NCBI RefSeq assembly: GCF_003013815.1
Contig: NZ_PRLH01000052.1
Span: 1 to 35,792 of the forward strand
DNA from: Cyanothece sp. BG0011
GTDB taxonomy: Bacteria; Cyanobacteriota; Cyanobacteriia; Cyanobacteriales; Microcystaceae
Direction of reading: 5' to 3'
DNA length: 35,792 nt
Below the pieces are notes generated by a model. That model did no database searches. It saw only the letters and a program-made list of their open reading frames with translations, and was not told the DNA's origin. Of the stretch, positions 16,486 through 25,127 are shown piece after piece. Numbering within the stretch: the first letter of the stretch is position 1; the number at the start of each line of letters is the position of its first letter. The translations under genes were made by a program, and so were the position numbers.

Positions 16486-16542
16486 AATGGTTCAGAAATT
16501 TGAGCAAACAGTGAGTTATTAGATTTGTTTTCACGAAAGTTC

Positions 16543-17315
16543 ATGAATTTTAGAAGTATTGGAACATTTATTAGGGATTTTTTACGATATGGCAATGGGA
16601 TGGTCATCATCTTGGCTGTACTTTACACTCTGCTCTTTTACTCTTTGGCAGAATGTGAGCCAGATAGTGTGGTACTCGTCCTGAGTGGTCTGTTAGGGTT
16701 TTTGACCTATAGTTATGACCGTATGCACGATTTAGATGAGGAATCAGACATCATCAATTCGCCAGAACGAACCAATTGGTTGCGAGCGAATTACACCTTC
16801 ATGGTTTACTTGTGTGCGATAGCAGTGGTCATCAGCCTCATCGCAATGCTGTTACGACCAGCTGCAATCTTTCCTATTATAAGTACGATAGGACTCGCAT
16901 TTGCCTATAGTCTCCCCATTCTTCGAGATGGTAAGAGCCTCAAAAAAATCCCAGGGGTTAAAACTGCTCTCATAGTCGTCCTCTGGGTCATTCTTACCTT
17001 TCTCATCCCCATGACAGTAAGTGGTGTCCACTGGAGCTTTCCAATCATCGGAGGAATCCTCTAGAGAGTCTCATGATAGCATCAATTGCGAATCTGAATG
17101 ACATCAGAGATACACCAGGCGATCGTCTTGCAGGTGTTCCCACAATAAGTGTGATTTTTGGTGTGAGGATAGCCTTCTTTTTCTCCCTGGTTACTATTAT
17201 TGCGGCGACAATGGTCGGAGTGGCTTTAGGAAATTGGGTGCTGGTCATGTTAGGTGTTATAGGCACAATTGGGCTTTTGTTCAACAGTAGTAAGATTTTA
17301 GAAATGCTGCGCTAG
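16543..17315 (+). pseudogene. UbiA-type prenyltransferase, split by a frameshift
   Basis: Two consecutive frames together make one polytopic membrane protein of about 255 residues. The first (16543-17064) carries a first Asp-rich motif (YDRMHDLDEESD), several hydrophobic helices and the typical KKIPGVKTALIVVLW segment. The second (17073-17315) begins MIASIANLNDIRDTPGDRLAG, which is the second Asp-rich motif. UbiA enzymes attach prenyl chains to aromatic acceptors in the membrane. The frames differ by one base near 17040-17062, where TAG ends the first. A frameshift mutation is the simple reading; a sequencing error is possible. I chose ATG 16543 over TTG 16525. No substrate can be named. Confidence 0.72.
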
Positions 17316-17494
17316 ATTAATCCCACCACATACACCCCGTTTTCTTCTTTTGTAGTGTCTTTTTTATGGGTTAGCTTCGTTTAAATCAAAATTATATTGC
17401 CATTAAGTTTTAAAACCGTCTAAATTAGCTGAAAATGACTTACTTTAAAACCTAATGGCTATCTATACTAAATACTAGAAACTTTAGAGACTAT

Positions 17495-17608
17495 TTAATT
17501 CGATTCTGTGTTTTTATCGTTAGCAAAATAAGCCCAAGTTCCTAGGGTAGCAGCTAATAACCAGCCAACAACTAAAACTAAAATAACGGGTAAAAAATCA
17601 GTAGTCAT
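17495..17608 (-). CDS. 37-residue single-helix membrane peptide
   Basis: ATG at 17606-17608 follows a good GGAGG box nine bases upstream. The peptide starts MTTDFLP, continues with a hydrophobic helix (VILVLVVGWLLAATLGTWAY) and ends with a polar tail (FANDKNTESN). The size and layout resemble the small one-helix subunits of photosynthetic or respiratory complexes, but I do not recognise it as any named one. It is transcribed opposite to the UbiA-like gene and stands alone. The strong ribosome site and coherent hydrophobicity make it a likely real gene. Confidence 0.6.
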   Translation of the reverse strand: MTTDFLPVILVLVVGWLLAATLGTWAYFANDKNTESN

Positions 17609-17957
17609 AATGGAGCCTCCGATAAGTATAAACACTTATCAATCTTGGTTCATTCACAACCCTAGCAACCCCTCAACAGCAATTGCAACATTTCTTAACG
17701 AATTAACTAAATTGTTGGAACTGTTAATAATTTTCTCAGATAACTGTTAATATTTTCTTAATCTTACCTAGATTTGATATTAGCTAGATAGAGTATTTTT
17801 TGCTCTGTTTTCTAGTATTTTGAGAAATATTTGCTTATTAATTTTATCCCAAAAAAGACCCAGATTATGAGTTTTTTCTATATCCTTTAATTCGTAATTC
17901 ATTTAGTCATGAAATGATAAAATAAGAAATTTATTAAGTTAGTTAAGTTTCCCTCTG
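17609..17957. other. non-coding stretch with a direct repeat
   Basis: No convincing gene. The only structure seen is an imperfect direct repeat, AACTGTTAATAATTTTCT at 17719 and AACTGTTAATATTTTCT at 17742, in an A+T-rich background. It presumably holds the promoters for the small membrane peptide (leftward) and the RuvC-like gene (rightward). Confidence 0.45.
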
Positions 17958-17975
17958 TACGAGCGTACACTCGTA
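17958..17975. promoter_or_regulatory. 18-bp near-palindrome before the RuvC-like gene
   Basis: TACGAGCGTACACTCGTA is palindromic except for one mismatched pair at the centre and ends two bases before the ATG at 17978. There is no Shine-Dalgarno sequence in that space. It could be an operator or an mRNA hairpin over the start codon. Confidence 0.5.
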
Positions 17976-17977
17976 GT

Positions 17978-18610
17978 ATGGCGATTCAAAATTCTAAGTT
18001 AAGACACTTAATTCGGCAAAAACCCAAGTGGAATAATCTTCCCACTAAAGCGGTTCGAGTCCCTGAATGTCTTGTTGAAGAAATTACCCATTATGCCCAT
18101 CGTTTAGATCAAAATACTATTTCTACTACGGGTAGTCCTCGATGGCTTGGGATCAAACCTAGCATCTCTAAATTAGGATGGGCTGTGATTGAAGGAGAAC
18201 CAACAGAAGAACCAAATATGATTGATTTTGGTTTGATTGAAACTGATTCTCATGATCCCTTACCTTATCGTTTGGGGGAAATTGAAGCTGATTTGCGAGA
18301 GATTCTCGTTGAATATCAACCTAACCATATCGCCATTGAACAGCCTTTTATTCGGCCCGAATATCCTTCGACAACTAAATTACTGCAAGTCTTGGGTGTG
18401 GTTAATTTGGTAGCTTATCGTCATGGTTGCTTACCTACGATGATCTATCCTGCTACTTGGAAAAGTAACCTTGATCATCATAGAGCCGAACGAGAAGACC
18501 TTACTGCTATTGTTGAGGAGTTGTTCGATTTGCAGAGTATCTTATTTAACCAAGAAGTCGATGCTATTGCTATCAGTTATGCTGCTTGGTGTGGCTTAGG
18601 ACAACAATAA
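17978..18610 (+). CDS. RuvC-like protein with a damaged active site
   Basis: 210 residues. The N-terminal 50 (KAVRVPECLVEEITHYAHRL) are an added basic-helical region absent from standard RuvC. The rest follows the RuvC fold: WLGIKPSISKLGWAVIEG (strand 1), HIAIEQPFIRPEYPSTTKLL (E121) and EVDAIAISYAAW (D195). In E. coli RuvC the first motif is GIDPG with catalytic D7; here it is K60. The D138 position appears to be Q192, while E121 and D195 (equivalent to E66 and D141) remain. It probably binds junction DNA but cannot cut normally. The chromosomal RuvC is expected elsewhere. The gene is full-length with no stop codons, so it may be kept for a non-nuclease role. Confidence 0.75.
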   Translation: MAIQNSKLRHLIRQKPKWNNLPTKAVRVPECLVEEITHYAHRLDQNTISTTGSPRWLGIKPSISKLGWAVIEGEPTEEPNMIDFGLIETDSHDPLPYRLGEIEADLREILVEYQPNHIAIEQPFIRPEYPSTTKLLQVLGVVNLVAYRHGCLPTMIYPATWKSNLDHHRAEREDLTAIVEELFDLQSILFNQEVDAIAISYAAWCGLGQQ

Positions 18611-18804
18611 TTAACAACGTTAGATTTTACTGATAACATTGCCCTAAATCAAACTAAATCAAACTAATTTCTCTAAAATATAAAGTGTTATGGAAAACTC
18701 AAATTCATTCGTCAACAAAGAATTTTAAAGTTTTTGGCAACCTAACCCAATTTCTGATTACTATATATTTAAAAATAGACTTTTTGGAAAAATCAAAAAG
18801 AACA

Positions 18805-19449
18805 ATGTCTAATAAATATAGATTTGTCACCAAGTTTTTTCTTCAATCAATTTGCTTTGTTATTAGCTTTGGTGCCTTAACCCATAATTCCAGTTCCTTA
18901 GCCAACGGTGGGAGTGATTACAGTATCCGTAATGGAGGAACCGTTTTTTGGGGAGTAAGAACCGCCGGTGGAGGCGAAATCATAACCAATGAAATTGGCT
19001 TTGAATATGGCATAGGAACGAATGAAACTTCATTACTTTATGAAAATTTAGTCTTTGATGAACAAGATGTTGGTAAAACCTTTACCGTTACTGCGACTGA
19101 AGACCCTGACTTTAACTTAATTGTTGAAAAATTAACCAATGGAATAATTGATGATGTCTTTTTAAATCTCACGTTTGCCAACGGAGATAAAATTGAAAGT
19201 ACAACCTCAGATTCCTTGGGAAACACTGATTTTCAAGGTTGGGAAATTAACAGTATTGATTTAGTGATCAATAGCTTAGAAATTACTACGCCAGGAAATG
19301 ATCCCAATGGTGATGGAAATTGGACACAGGTAACTTACGACGTTGAAAGTATTATTAATGTAACGAAAGTTCCTGAACCCTCGCCCCTTGGAGGATTGTT
19401 AGGATTGTGTTGTTTGGGAGGGATTACGCTTCTCAAAAAGTTTACTTGA
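18805..19449 (+). CDS. PEP-CTERM exported protein
   Basis: 214 residues from ATG 18805; the frame is open to 18685, but those 40 codons are not signal-like. It has an N-terminal signal peptide (about residues 1-33, KFFLQSICFVISFGALT...SLA), a beta-rich secreted domain of about 150 residues, and a C-terminal sorting tag: VPEPSP, a hydrophobic helix GGLLGLCCLGGITLL, then KK. PEP-CTERM tags are handled by an exosortase and are common in cyanobacteria with extracellular polysaccharide. The body has no recognised family. A possible role in the sheath or cell surface is inferred from the tag. Confidence 0.82.
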   Translation: MSNKYRFVTKFFLQSICFVISFGALTHNSSSLANGGSDYSIRNGGTVFWGVRTAGGGEIITNEIGFEYGIGTNETSLLYENLVFDEQDVGKTFTVTATEDPDFNLIVEKLTNGIIDDVFLNLTFANGDKIESTTSDSLGNTDFQGWEINSIDLVINSLEITTPGNDPNGDGNWTQVTYDVESIINVTKVPEPSPLGGLLGLCCLGGITLLKKFT

Positions 19450-19457
19450 ATCTCCAA

Positions 19458-22400
19458 TTAATTTAACACCCTTATCCCCTCCATCACTGACAAGGGATAA
19501 CTTACCCCATTTTCATCTTTTAAGTAGCGATCGCCATCAATCTCAACAACTTTTCCTTGTACTTTGATCGTTCCGGTCACAGGATGGGGAATTAAACCTT
19601 GCAACATCTGGCCCACTTCATAATTGGGGGTTGAGAGACGATGGAGCAATGAAGCTTCTTTGAGATTTTCATAAAACTCCAACAATTGAGCATCAGTTAG
19701 ACGTTTGCGAGAACTGACCCCGTATTGGCTTAGTAGGTATTCTTTCCTGATATTGGTTGACCATCCTAACTGGGCCATTTCATGATCAATGCGTTTCATT
19801 AACTCATTTTGAGTAATAACCGAATGCTGTGATGAATTGTTATAGCACTGTTCTGTCTCTGTAACCTTTATGGGAGTTGACTGTGATGGCTGTGACGACC
19901 TTTTTGGGGTTTCGTCTAAAACTACATTCTCAGTCACTACAACCTTGATACTTTCTCTTTCTAAATTTAAAGATTGATCATTAGAAAAATTATTTTTCGG
20001 CTGAGCGACTGAAGAGCCTACACAGCCATCACAATCTTCTCCTGTATGGGTTTCAAGGATTACATAGGGCTTATTAGCCATCACATCTTGAGTCACGACG
20101 GCGGATTTTTGCGCTTCACTCAGGGTAGATCGTTTCACCCATAGTCCTTCGATGAATGGGGCTTCGTCATCCAAATGGTCACGGATTTTTAACCCTTGGA
20201 TAAACACCCCATTCCGGTTCCGGTCTTTCACTACATCGTTTAAGTTGAGTTGGTGGTTACATAAATCTAGTAACAGGGTTGAAAACCGGTTAAGACTAAT
20301 GGGATTAACTTTGATTCCTTTACAGAATGCACAATAGTTTGGGTATAGCCATTTTGATGCTCCTCTATACACCTCATCGCTTTCTGTGGATTTAATGGCC
20401 TTTCCTACATGGGTATAACTTTGGGGGTCGTAGATGATATTCTCATTTAACCACGCTGCAATAGGGTTGTTTTCTACCATCGACTCTATGCGTTCTAAGG
20501 TGAGCTTAACGCACCTAGAATGGGCATTTTTGATGCACTCAGAGGCACTTTCACTCTCCATCTCCAATACCCAATTGAGAAACCCAGGAATATATGGCAC
20601 AAATTCCCCTGATATATTCCCTCGGTTATCATGCTTAATCAGGTTCCGTTGATTCTCTTCACTAATTTTTCGTCTCATACCTACGGTAATGCGCCGGCGT
20701 TGTAATCCACTGGTATAGTCAGAGGTTTTGATATGCTCGTTACCGGCGATAATCACCAAACAGTCGGGTTTAAATCCCCCCGTCGCTTGCTGCATTTTCT
20801 TTTCGTAAGGTAAGCTGTCCTCTCCTGTTAAGGCTTTGAGGGTGGTGACATCCCCTGTATATCTTTCGGCATCGGTGACTAGGACGAGTCTTTTATCCTT
20901 GATGTTGGCTGTCTCAAACTTTGAGGTTTCTAACCGTTTTAAGGTGGTTACGTGACAGTTAGAAAATCCTACTAAGGCGATCGCTAATCTGATTAGGGTT
21001 GATTTGCCAGTTCCTCCGGGGCCAATTAACTCTAAAAATTTCTGCCAATCGGCACGGCCTGTTACCACCCCATGAAGATAAGCCCTCACTAATTCTACTA
21101 GGGACTCATCCCCCTGCATCATTTCCAGTAACCACTGTTTTATGGGTTCTCCTGTGGCTAAGGGGTTATAGTCGTATGGTAAGGACCAAGTAAAGTAATT
21201 GGTTGGACTATGGGGCCATAAATCCCTCGTCTCAATATCGAGTACCCCATTCTTGAAAGGAATTAATCCTTTATGGGCATTGCAAGCCATTTCTTTGACT
21301 AACAAGATTCTCGATAGCTTTTTGCCTAGTTTTTCAACAAAGTTAATGGTAATGTCCCTATAAGTTGGCTTTTGGGCTTTTAATTGGTCAATAATGTCTT
21401 TCTTCTCTTCCCTGCTTCGATTACTTTCTTTGACACTGTTTATGGCTACTGCTATTTGACTATTAATTTTGTCAAATTTCTGCTTTAATTCTCTTAGTTC
21501 TAGGATTATCCTCCTTTCTAGTTGAATCTTGCTGATTTTCCCCCATATTCCTTCTTTTTCGGCACTGTATAAATGCCATTCTCCCGTGGCATCTTCAAAA
21601 ATCAATCTATCTTTGTATAATTCCTCAAAATAAAGGGTCAATCCCTCTTCATTCCATTTTGGTAACTCATGCTCTAACTTGGTTATTTTGATGGGGGCCG
21701 GTTCATTACTCCGGTTTTCCCATATCGAATGGAACCATTGGGCCTCATTAACAACGATCGCATCATCGATTCCTTTCTCTGGGGTGTCCCAACAAAGAAA
21801 TAAAACTTTACAACATTGGTCACGGAAGCAACTGGCTAATCTTTCCCTGGCTGCTATGACACTAGCCTGGGTTTTTAATTTCTCATCTTGGTCAAATACG
21901 ATGACAACCTCGCGGCCCGGTTGTGCTAAGTATTGAAGCTGTGGCAATAACGTGGGGTTTCCGTCCTCATCTTTGGGTGAACCGTTCCATATTCCAGGGA
22001 TACTAATGGCCGCTATTCCTTGGGATAACAATGCCCCGGCTTTTTTCGTGCCTTCGACAACTGCGATCGCCACATCTGGATTCTTCTTCACCCATTTCCA
22101 GAATAACTGGTCTTTTTGCCGTAGAAATTCCTTGTAAGTGATTCCTTCGGTCATTATCCATTGCTCACGTATCTGTTCTCGATATTTCTTGAGAAGACCT
22201 GACTTTTTAGCTACTTTTAACCCAATACGTCGAGAGACTTTGAGACATATTGCCTCAACCGGTTCATAGGGGGGAACTTCATATTTTCTTACTTTGCCAT
22301 CAGAAGTGACTTTTGGGTTATTGGGTTTAAGTTGGCCCCAGAGAATGTCTTCTCCTGTTTCCGGGTCAACGGCGTTGACTCCCCATCCTCCGTCTTCTAG

Positions 22401-22589
22401 GTGCTGATTGGCTTTCAAGGTTCTGTTGTTGATTCGTCCATCGTTCCGTCTGGGTACGTTTTCACTATAGAGTAGGAAGTCAAAGGTGGCGGGGCCAATA
22501 AGCGATCGCACATTGAGATAGACGATTTCCGGGTCAACTCCTGAACCATTTACCCACTCGTTGCGGTGCTTTTCATTAATCTTTTTCAT
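19458..22589 (-). CDS. plasmid/phage-type primase-helicase (DUF3854 TOPRIM plus SF3)
   Basis: 1043 residues. A DUF3854/TOPRIM-like primase part shows VAIVEGTKKAGALLSQG (about 177) and EVVIVFDQDEKL (about 230). A D5-like superfamily 3 helicase follows: Walker A LIGPGGTGKSTL (about 526), Walker B RLVLVTDAERY (about 570), LTGEDSLPYEKK, and motif C LVIIAGNEHI. The C-terminal 350 residues are helical, with a Ser/Gln/Thr-rich linker and a small end domain (QGKVVEIDGDRYL). Such proteins prime and unwind mobile-element DNA. GGAG precedes the ATG at a normal distance. It is not close to the CyRepA1 proteins beyond the primase part, so it represents a second replication system in this window. Confidence 0.85.
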   Translation of the reverse strand: MKKINEKHRNEWVNGSGVDPEIVYLNVRSLIGPATFDFLLYSENVPRRNDGRINNRTLKANQHLEDGGWGVNAVDPETGEDILWGQLKPNNPKVTSDGKVRKYEVPPYEPVEAICLKVSRRIGLKVAKKSGLLKKYREQIREQWIMTEGITYKEFLRQKDQLFWKWVKKNPDVAIAVVEGTKKAGALLSQGIAAISIPGIWNGSPKDEDGNPTLLPQLQYLAQPGREVVIVFDQDEKLKTQASVIAARERLASCFRDQCCKVLFLCWDTPEKGIDDAIVVNEAQWFHSIWENRSNEPAPIKITKLEHELPKWNEEGLTLYFEELYKDRLIFEDATGEWHLYSAEKEGIWGKISKIQLERRIILELRELKQKFDKINSQIAVAINSVKESNRSREEKKDIIDQLKAQKPTYRDITINFVEKLGKKLSRILLVKEMACNAHKGLIPFKNGVLDIETRDLWPHSPTNYFTWSLPYDYNPLATGEPIKQWLLEMMQGDESLVELVRAYLHGVVTGRADWQKFLELIGPGGTGKSTLIRLAIALVGFSNCHVTTLKRLETSKFETANIKDKRLVLVTDAERYTGDVTTLKALTGEDSLPYEKKMQQATGGFKPDCLVIIAGNEHIKTSDYTSGLQRRRITVGMRRKISEENQRNLIKHDNRGNISGEFVPYIPGFLNWVLEMESESASECIKNAHSRCVKLTLERIESMVENNPIAAWLNENIIYDPQSYTHVGKAIKSTESDEVYRGASKWLYPNYCAFCKGIKVNPISLNRFSTLLLDLCNHQLNLNDVVKDRNRNGVFIQGLKIRDHLDDEAPFIEGLWVKRSTLSEAQKSAVVTQDVMANKPYVILETHTGEDCDGCVGSSVAQPKNNFSNDQSLNLERESIKVVVTENVVLDETPKRSSQPSQSTPIKVTETEQCYNNSSQHSVITQNELMKRIDHEMAQLGWSTNIRKEYLLSQYGVSSRKRLTDAQLLEFYENLKEASLLHRLSTPNYEVGQMLQGLIPHPVTGTIKVQGKVVEIDGDRYLKDENGVSYPLSVMEGIRVLN

Positions 22590-22773
22590 TTTGGACTCCA
22601 GTTTTTGTAATGTGCTGGAGATGCCTCGTCATGATGACCAATTGGTAAAACTAAGTTCAGACAACTAAGATAAAAATAGATATGTTTTGAAGCTGGTGGG
22701 TGTTCTTCACCAGTGTTTGTGTTGCCAACTTGTTAGGTAGCAGTCATTAAGGACAGAACATCCCCAGTCTTTC

Positions 22774-22896
22774 CTATTTCGACTTAACTAAATATGTAAC
22801 TAACTCTATGTTTCGACACACAAGCATAGTAATTTGTGAATGCTGATGAGATGGTTTGTCCCCTTGGGTGGTCACAGGGTCTAAATTCGGGTACAT
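22774..22896 (-). CDS. small hypothetical protein (40 residues)
   Basis: ATG at 22894-22896 follows AAGGAG at a good distance. The 40-residue product begins MYPNLDPVTTQGDKPSHQHS and ends LVTYLVKSK. It lies 184 bases upstream of the primase-helicase on the same strand and may head that operon. I recognise no family; the strong ribosome site is the main support. Confidence 0.4.
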   Translation of the reverse strand: MYPNLDPVTTQGDKPSHQHSQITMLVCRNIELVTYLVKSK

Positions 22897-23368
22897 GGTT
22901 TTCTCCTTAATGTGGTTTAAGAACGCATAAGGAGAGCTAAGACTGAGAAAAGAAACTTAATATAACCAGAGTCGGGATTTTTAGCTAAATCCCCTCTTTT
23001 CTAGCAATGGTAATTATTTTTTAGACAAGGGTTGCCTGTACCGCAAATTTCCTATATCATGAGGTTATTGCGGTTAATTACCGTTACTAAAATCTTATAT
23101 TTTCTTTCTTATCTCATCGTTACCTCCTTATGTAGTTGGTTAACAGAGATTTCACAGAGAGAAGCCCTTATGTTAGAAACGTCGGAACCATTCCCCAATG
23201 AGTCGGCGTTTCGTGGTTTTTAAGGGTTTCTACACTTGAGAAACATCCGTTTGATATTGATAATGCCATTTTCAGGACTAACTCAACTATATAGTAAATC
23301 CTTATTGCAAACAAGCGTTAAAAAGAATTGGGGACTTTTTCTGTTTTGCCTAATTTGACAGAAACTTG
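22897..23368. other. non-coding stretch with stem-loops
   Basis: No convincing gene. GGGATTT (22974-22980) and AAATCCC (22987-22993) form a hairpin with a six-base loop, followed by a T-rich run that resembles a plus-strand terminator. Further right, ACCGCAA and TTGCGGT (near 23039-23074) form another inverted repeat, followed by CGGTTAATTACCG. A 63-codon frame at 23032-23223 overlaps these repeats and is not credible. Confidence 0.4.
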
Positions 23369-23593
23369 TTACTCTGCTTTATCTCCAGAGATTTCCTTTA
23401 GTAAATCTTCATTAAGACATTCAGTGCGAATCAACCGCTCAAGCACCTCAGAGCGAGTTAGACGCATTTTTTCTGCTATTGCGTCCACTTTTTCCACTGC
23501 CGTCGGAGTCAACATCAGATTGACTCGTCTCTTTGATTCTCCCCACGCTCCTGCATCTACACGGTAATCCTTTAACATCGCTATTCCACTCAT
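23369..23593 (-). CDS. ribbon-helix-helix regulator (copy next to the rep fragment)
   Basis: 74 residues from ATG 23593; a GTG two codons upstream is possible, but GAGGA lies nine bases before the ATG. The core RRVNLMLTPTAVEKVDAIAE, then KMRLTRSEVLERLIR, is a ribbon-helix-helix DNA-binding fold of the CopG type. A similar protein (33048-33278) stands upstream of the intact Rep copy 2. Repeats of TATACACATA around and upstream of the start codon are its likely operator, implying self-repression. It probably once controlled the rep gene whose fragment lies nearby. Confidence 0.78.
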   Translation of the reverse strand: MSGIAMLKDYRVDAGAWGESKRRVNLMLTPTAVEKVDAIAEKMRLTRSEVLERLIRTECLNEDLLKEISGDKAE

Positions 23594-23680
23594 ATACACA
23601 TATCCTCATATTTATTATTACCTTTTTTTATTATACACATACTTACATACTTGACTATATACACACATATACACTAGAAT
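23593..23680. promoter_or_regulatory. divergent promoter region with TATACACATA repeats
   Basis: TATACACATA occurs at 23593-23602 (over the RHH start) and 23632-23641, and a variant lies at 23658-23674. A plus-strand promoter fits TTGACT (23651-23656), an 18-base spacer and TAGAAT (23675-23680), reading toward the Cys-rich gene. A TATAAT on the minus strand near 23632-23637 would serve the RHH gene. The repeats overlap both promoters, as expected for a repressor site. Confidence 0.6.
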
Positions 23681-23750
23681 TAAATCAGCAAAAAAAATAA
23701 GGAGAAACAGCTTAACTGCTCTCCCTATTCAACATAAATCTATTTCTATT

Positions 23751-23975
23751 ATGCGACAAAACCAAGATTTCACGCCTATCGAGGGCTTAACGCAATGTGA
23801 TACCTGTATTAATTGCTCCATGTTCACCGATTTCCGAGATAATCGCAGTCGAGGATGGTGCAGTGCTTTTGAGAGAATAGCCAAAACGTTCCATCCCCAA
23901 ACCAACACTTGTCAACAGGCGATCGCTCCTGTCATCTCAGGGATAGTTATTAAGTCATATAACCAAGGGGCATGA
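23751..23975 (+). pseudogene. small Cys-rich protein, 3' end replaced by rep antisense
   Basis: From ATG 23751 the frame gives about 56 native-looking residues with five Cys (CDTCINC, WC, TC) in the pattern QCDTCINCSMFTDFRDNRSR. This suggests a small metal-binding protein. At 23918 the sequence becomes a copy of the CyRepA1 gene in antisense, and the frame then stops at 23975. The last 18 codons are therefore foreign, and the original 3' end is lost. The switch lies exactly at GGCGATCGC. The function is unknown; it may still be expressed from the promoter at 23651-23680. Confidence 0.62.
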
Positions 23976-25127
23976 TCCCGTTTTCTTAGTTTTGTTTTCT
24001 TGATGGTTCCTTCTAATAAAACTAAGTTAGCTTTATTACCTTTATAGGTATTTTCTACTTTTTCTATCTTTTTGGTCGGGTCACAGGCTGCGATAAAATC
24101 GCAATACATATCTGATAGATTACCATCAAAACAAATAATTCTATCGGCTTTTTTAATGGCTTCTTTGACTAAGTCTATTGCTTGTTCCCGATTATTAATA
24201 GTTCGAGAAAATAACAGATGTTTTAAGACTGAAATGATTTCGTCTAGTAGTAAGACTTTCTCATCAAAGTCATTGGCATTAAAACGGTAATGGGAGTTAA
24301 TACAAGCGGTGACTTTTCCTTGAGGATTCCTAATATAAAGACTACTTTCTTGTTCATGGATATGAGTAAATTCTATGTTTTTTTGGGTTTCTTTTTTGGC
24401 TTTGGCAGTCTTCTCACAAAACTGATAAAGTAGAGAGTTTCTGTATCCTAAACTTACCGCGCCATAGTTCTCTAATCCGTTTTTAAACCACTCAATTGTA
24501 TTAGTGGTTTTACCTGTTCCTAACCCTGATTTACCGCATAAGATAGTGTTTTTTTCTGGTACTCTTAGGTCTAAATACTCCTGCTCTACTGTTTGGGTTG
24601 GGGTAAATACTTTACAACTTTTCCAGGCTTTAAAGGCTTTTTGATGGTAAACTAGTTGGTCTGATTTTTCCTTGAACTCGTCAATTGGAATCAGATTTAC
24701 AGTCACCAATGAACAGTCACCAGTCACCAGTGTTGTTCTTTCGTTTTTTCCCTTAGCTGTTATACAAAGATTACTAACTTCTGATTGATTATTAGTAACT
24801 GAAAATTGTTTATTACTGGTGACTGGTGACTGGTGACTGATGACTGTTTTAATTTCGTCAATGTCTAATCCAGTTTCTTTGTCATTGAGTTGTCCCCAAT
24901 CAGCTACTTTTAGGTTGGGTAGAATCTTTCCTAGTTTTTCGTATGCGATCGCTACATTGGGGTTGATGATAGAACCAGCATCGGCATACAGAATGAACTC
25001 AACTTCATCCCATTGGTATTGTTGTTTTATTGACGCGATCGCCTCTTCTATGGCCTTTGTACTACTGCCAAAGTTTCCCCCACTGGCCCCTATAATCGGA
25101 ATCCCCACATTAGATGATGCTAGAAGG
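23917..25127 (-). pseudogene. internal fragment of a third CyRepA1 rep gene
   Basis: An uninterrupted reading frame closely matches Rep copy 1 from the primase region (GIPIIGASGGNFGSSTKAIE) through Walker A (GKSGLGTGKTT) and Walker B (LLLDEI) to TIPEMTGAIA, or roughly copy 1 positions 6182-7256. It is cut at the 5' side by IS4 copy 2 at 25127 and at the 3' side by the HIP1 junction at 23918. Zinc finger, C-terminal half and leader are all missing, so it cannot be functional. It carries an extra in-frame segment of about 50 codons (see 24699-24847). Confidence 0.85.
24699..24847. repeat. MITE-like insertion with inverted GGTGACT arms
   Basis: The left arm 24699-24732 (CAGTCACC heptads) and right arm 24815-24847 (GGTGACTG heptads) are inverted copies around 82 bases of unique sequence. 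Copy 1 of rep lacks this insertion at the matching place (near 6960-6985). The element is in frame and adds about 50 residues with SPVTS-type repeats. It encodes nothing of its own. Confidence 0.7.

Noticed and set aside
17040-17075. Programmed ribosomal frameshift in the UbiA-like gene
   Set aside because: No slippery heptamer or following stem-loop is visible near the stop; a plain indel is simpler.
17958-17975. Near-palindrome as a telomere resolution site
   Set aside because: Known resolvase targets are inverted repeats of about 40-60 bp; this one does not extend beyond 18 bp and sits over a start codon, which fits an operator better.
23032-23223. 63-codon frame on the plus strand
   Set aside because: It overlaps inverted repeats, has no ribosome site and shows no protein-like pattern beyond chance hydrophobicity.
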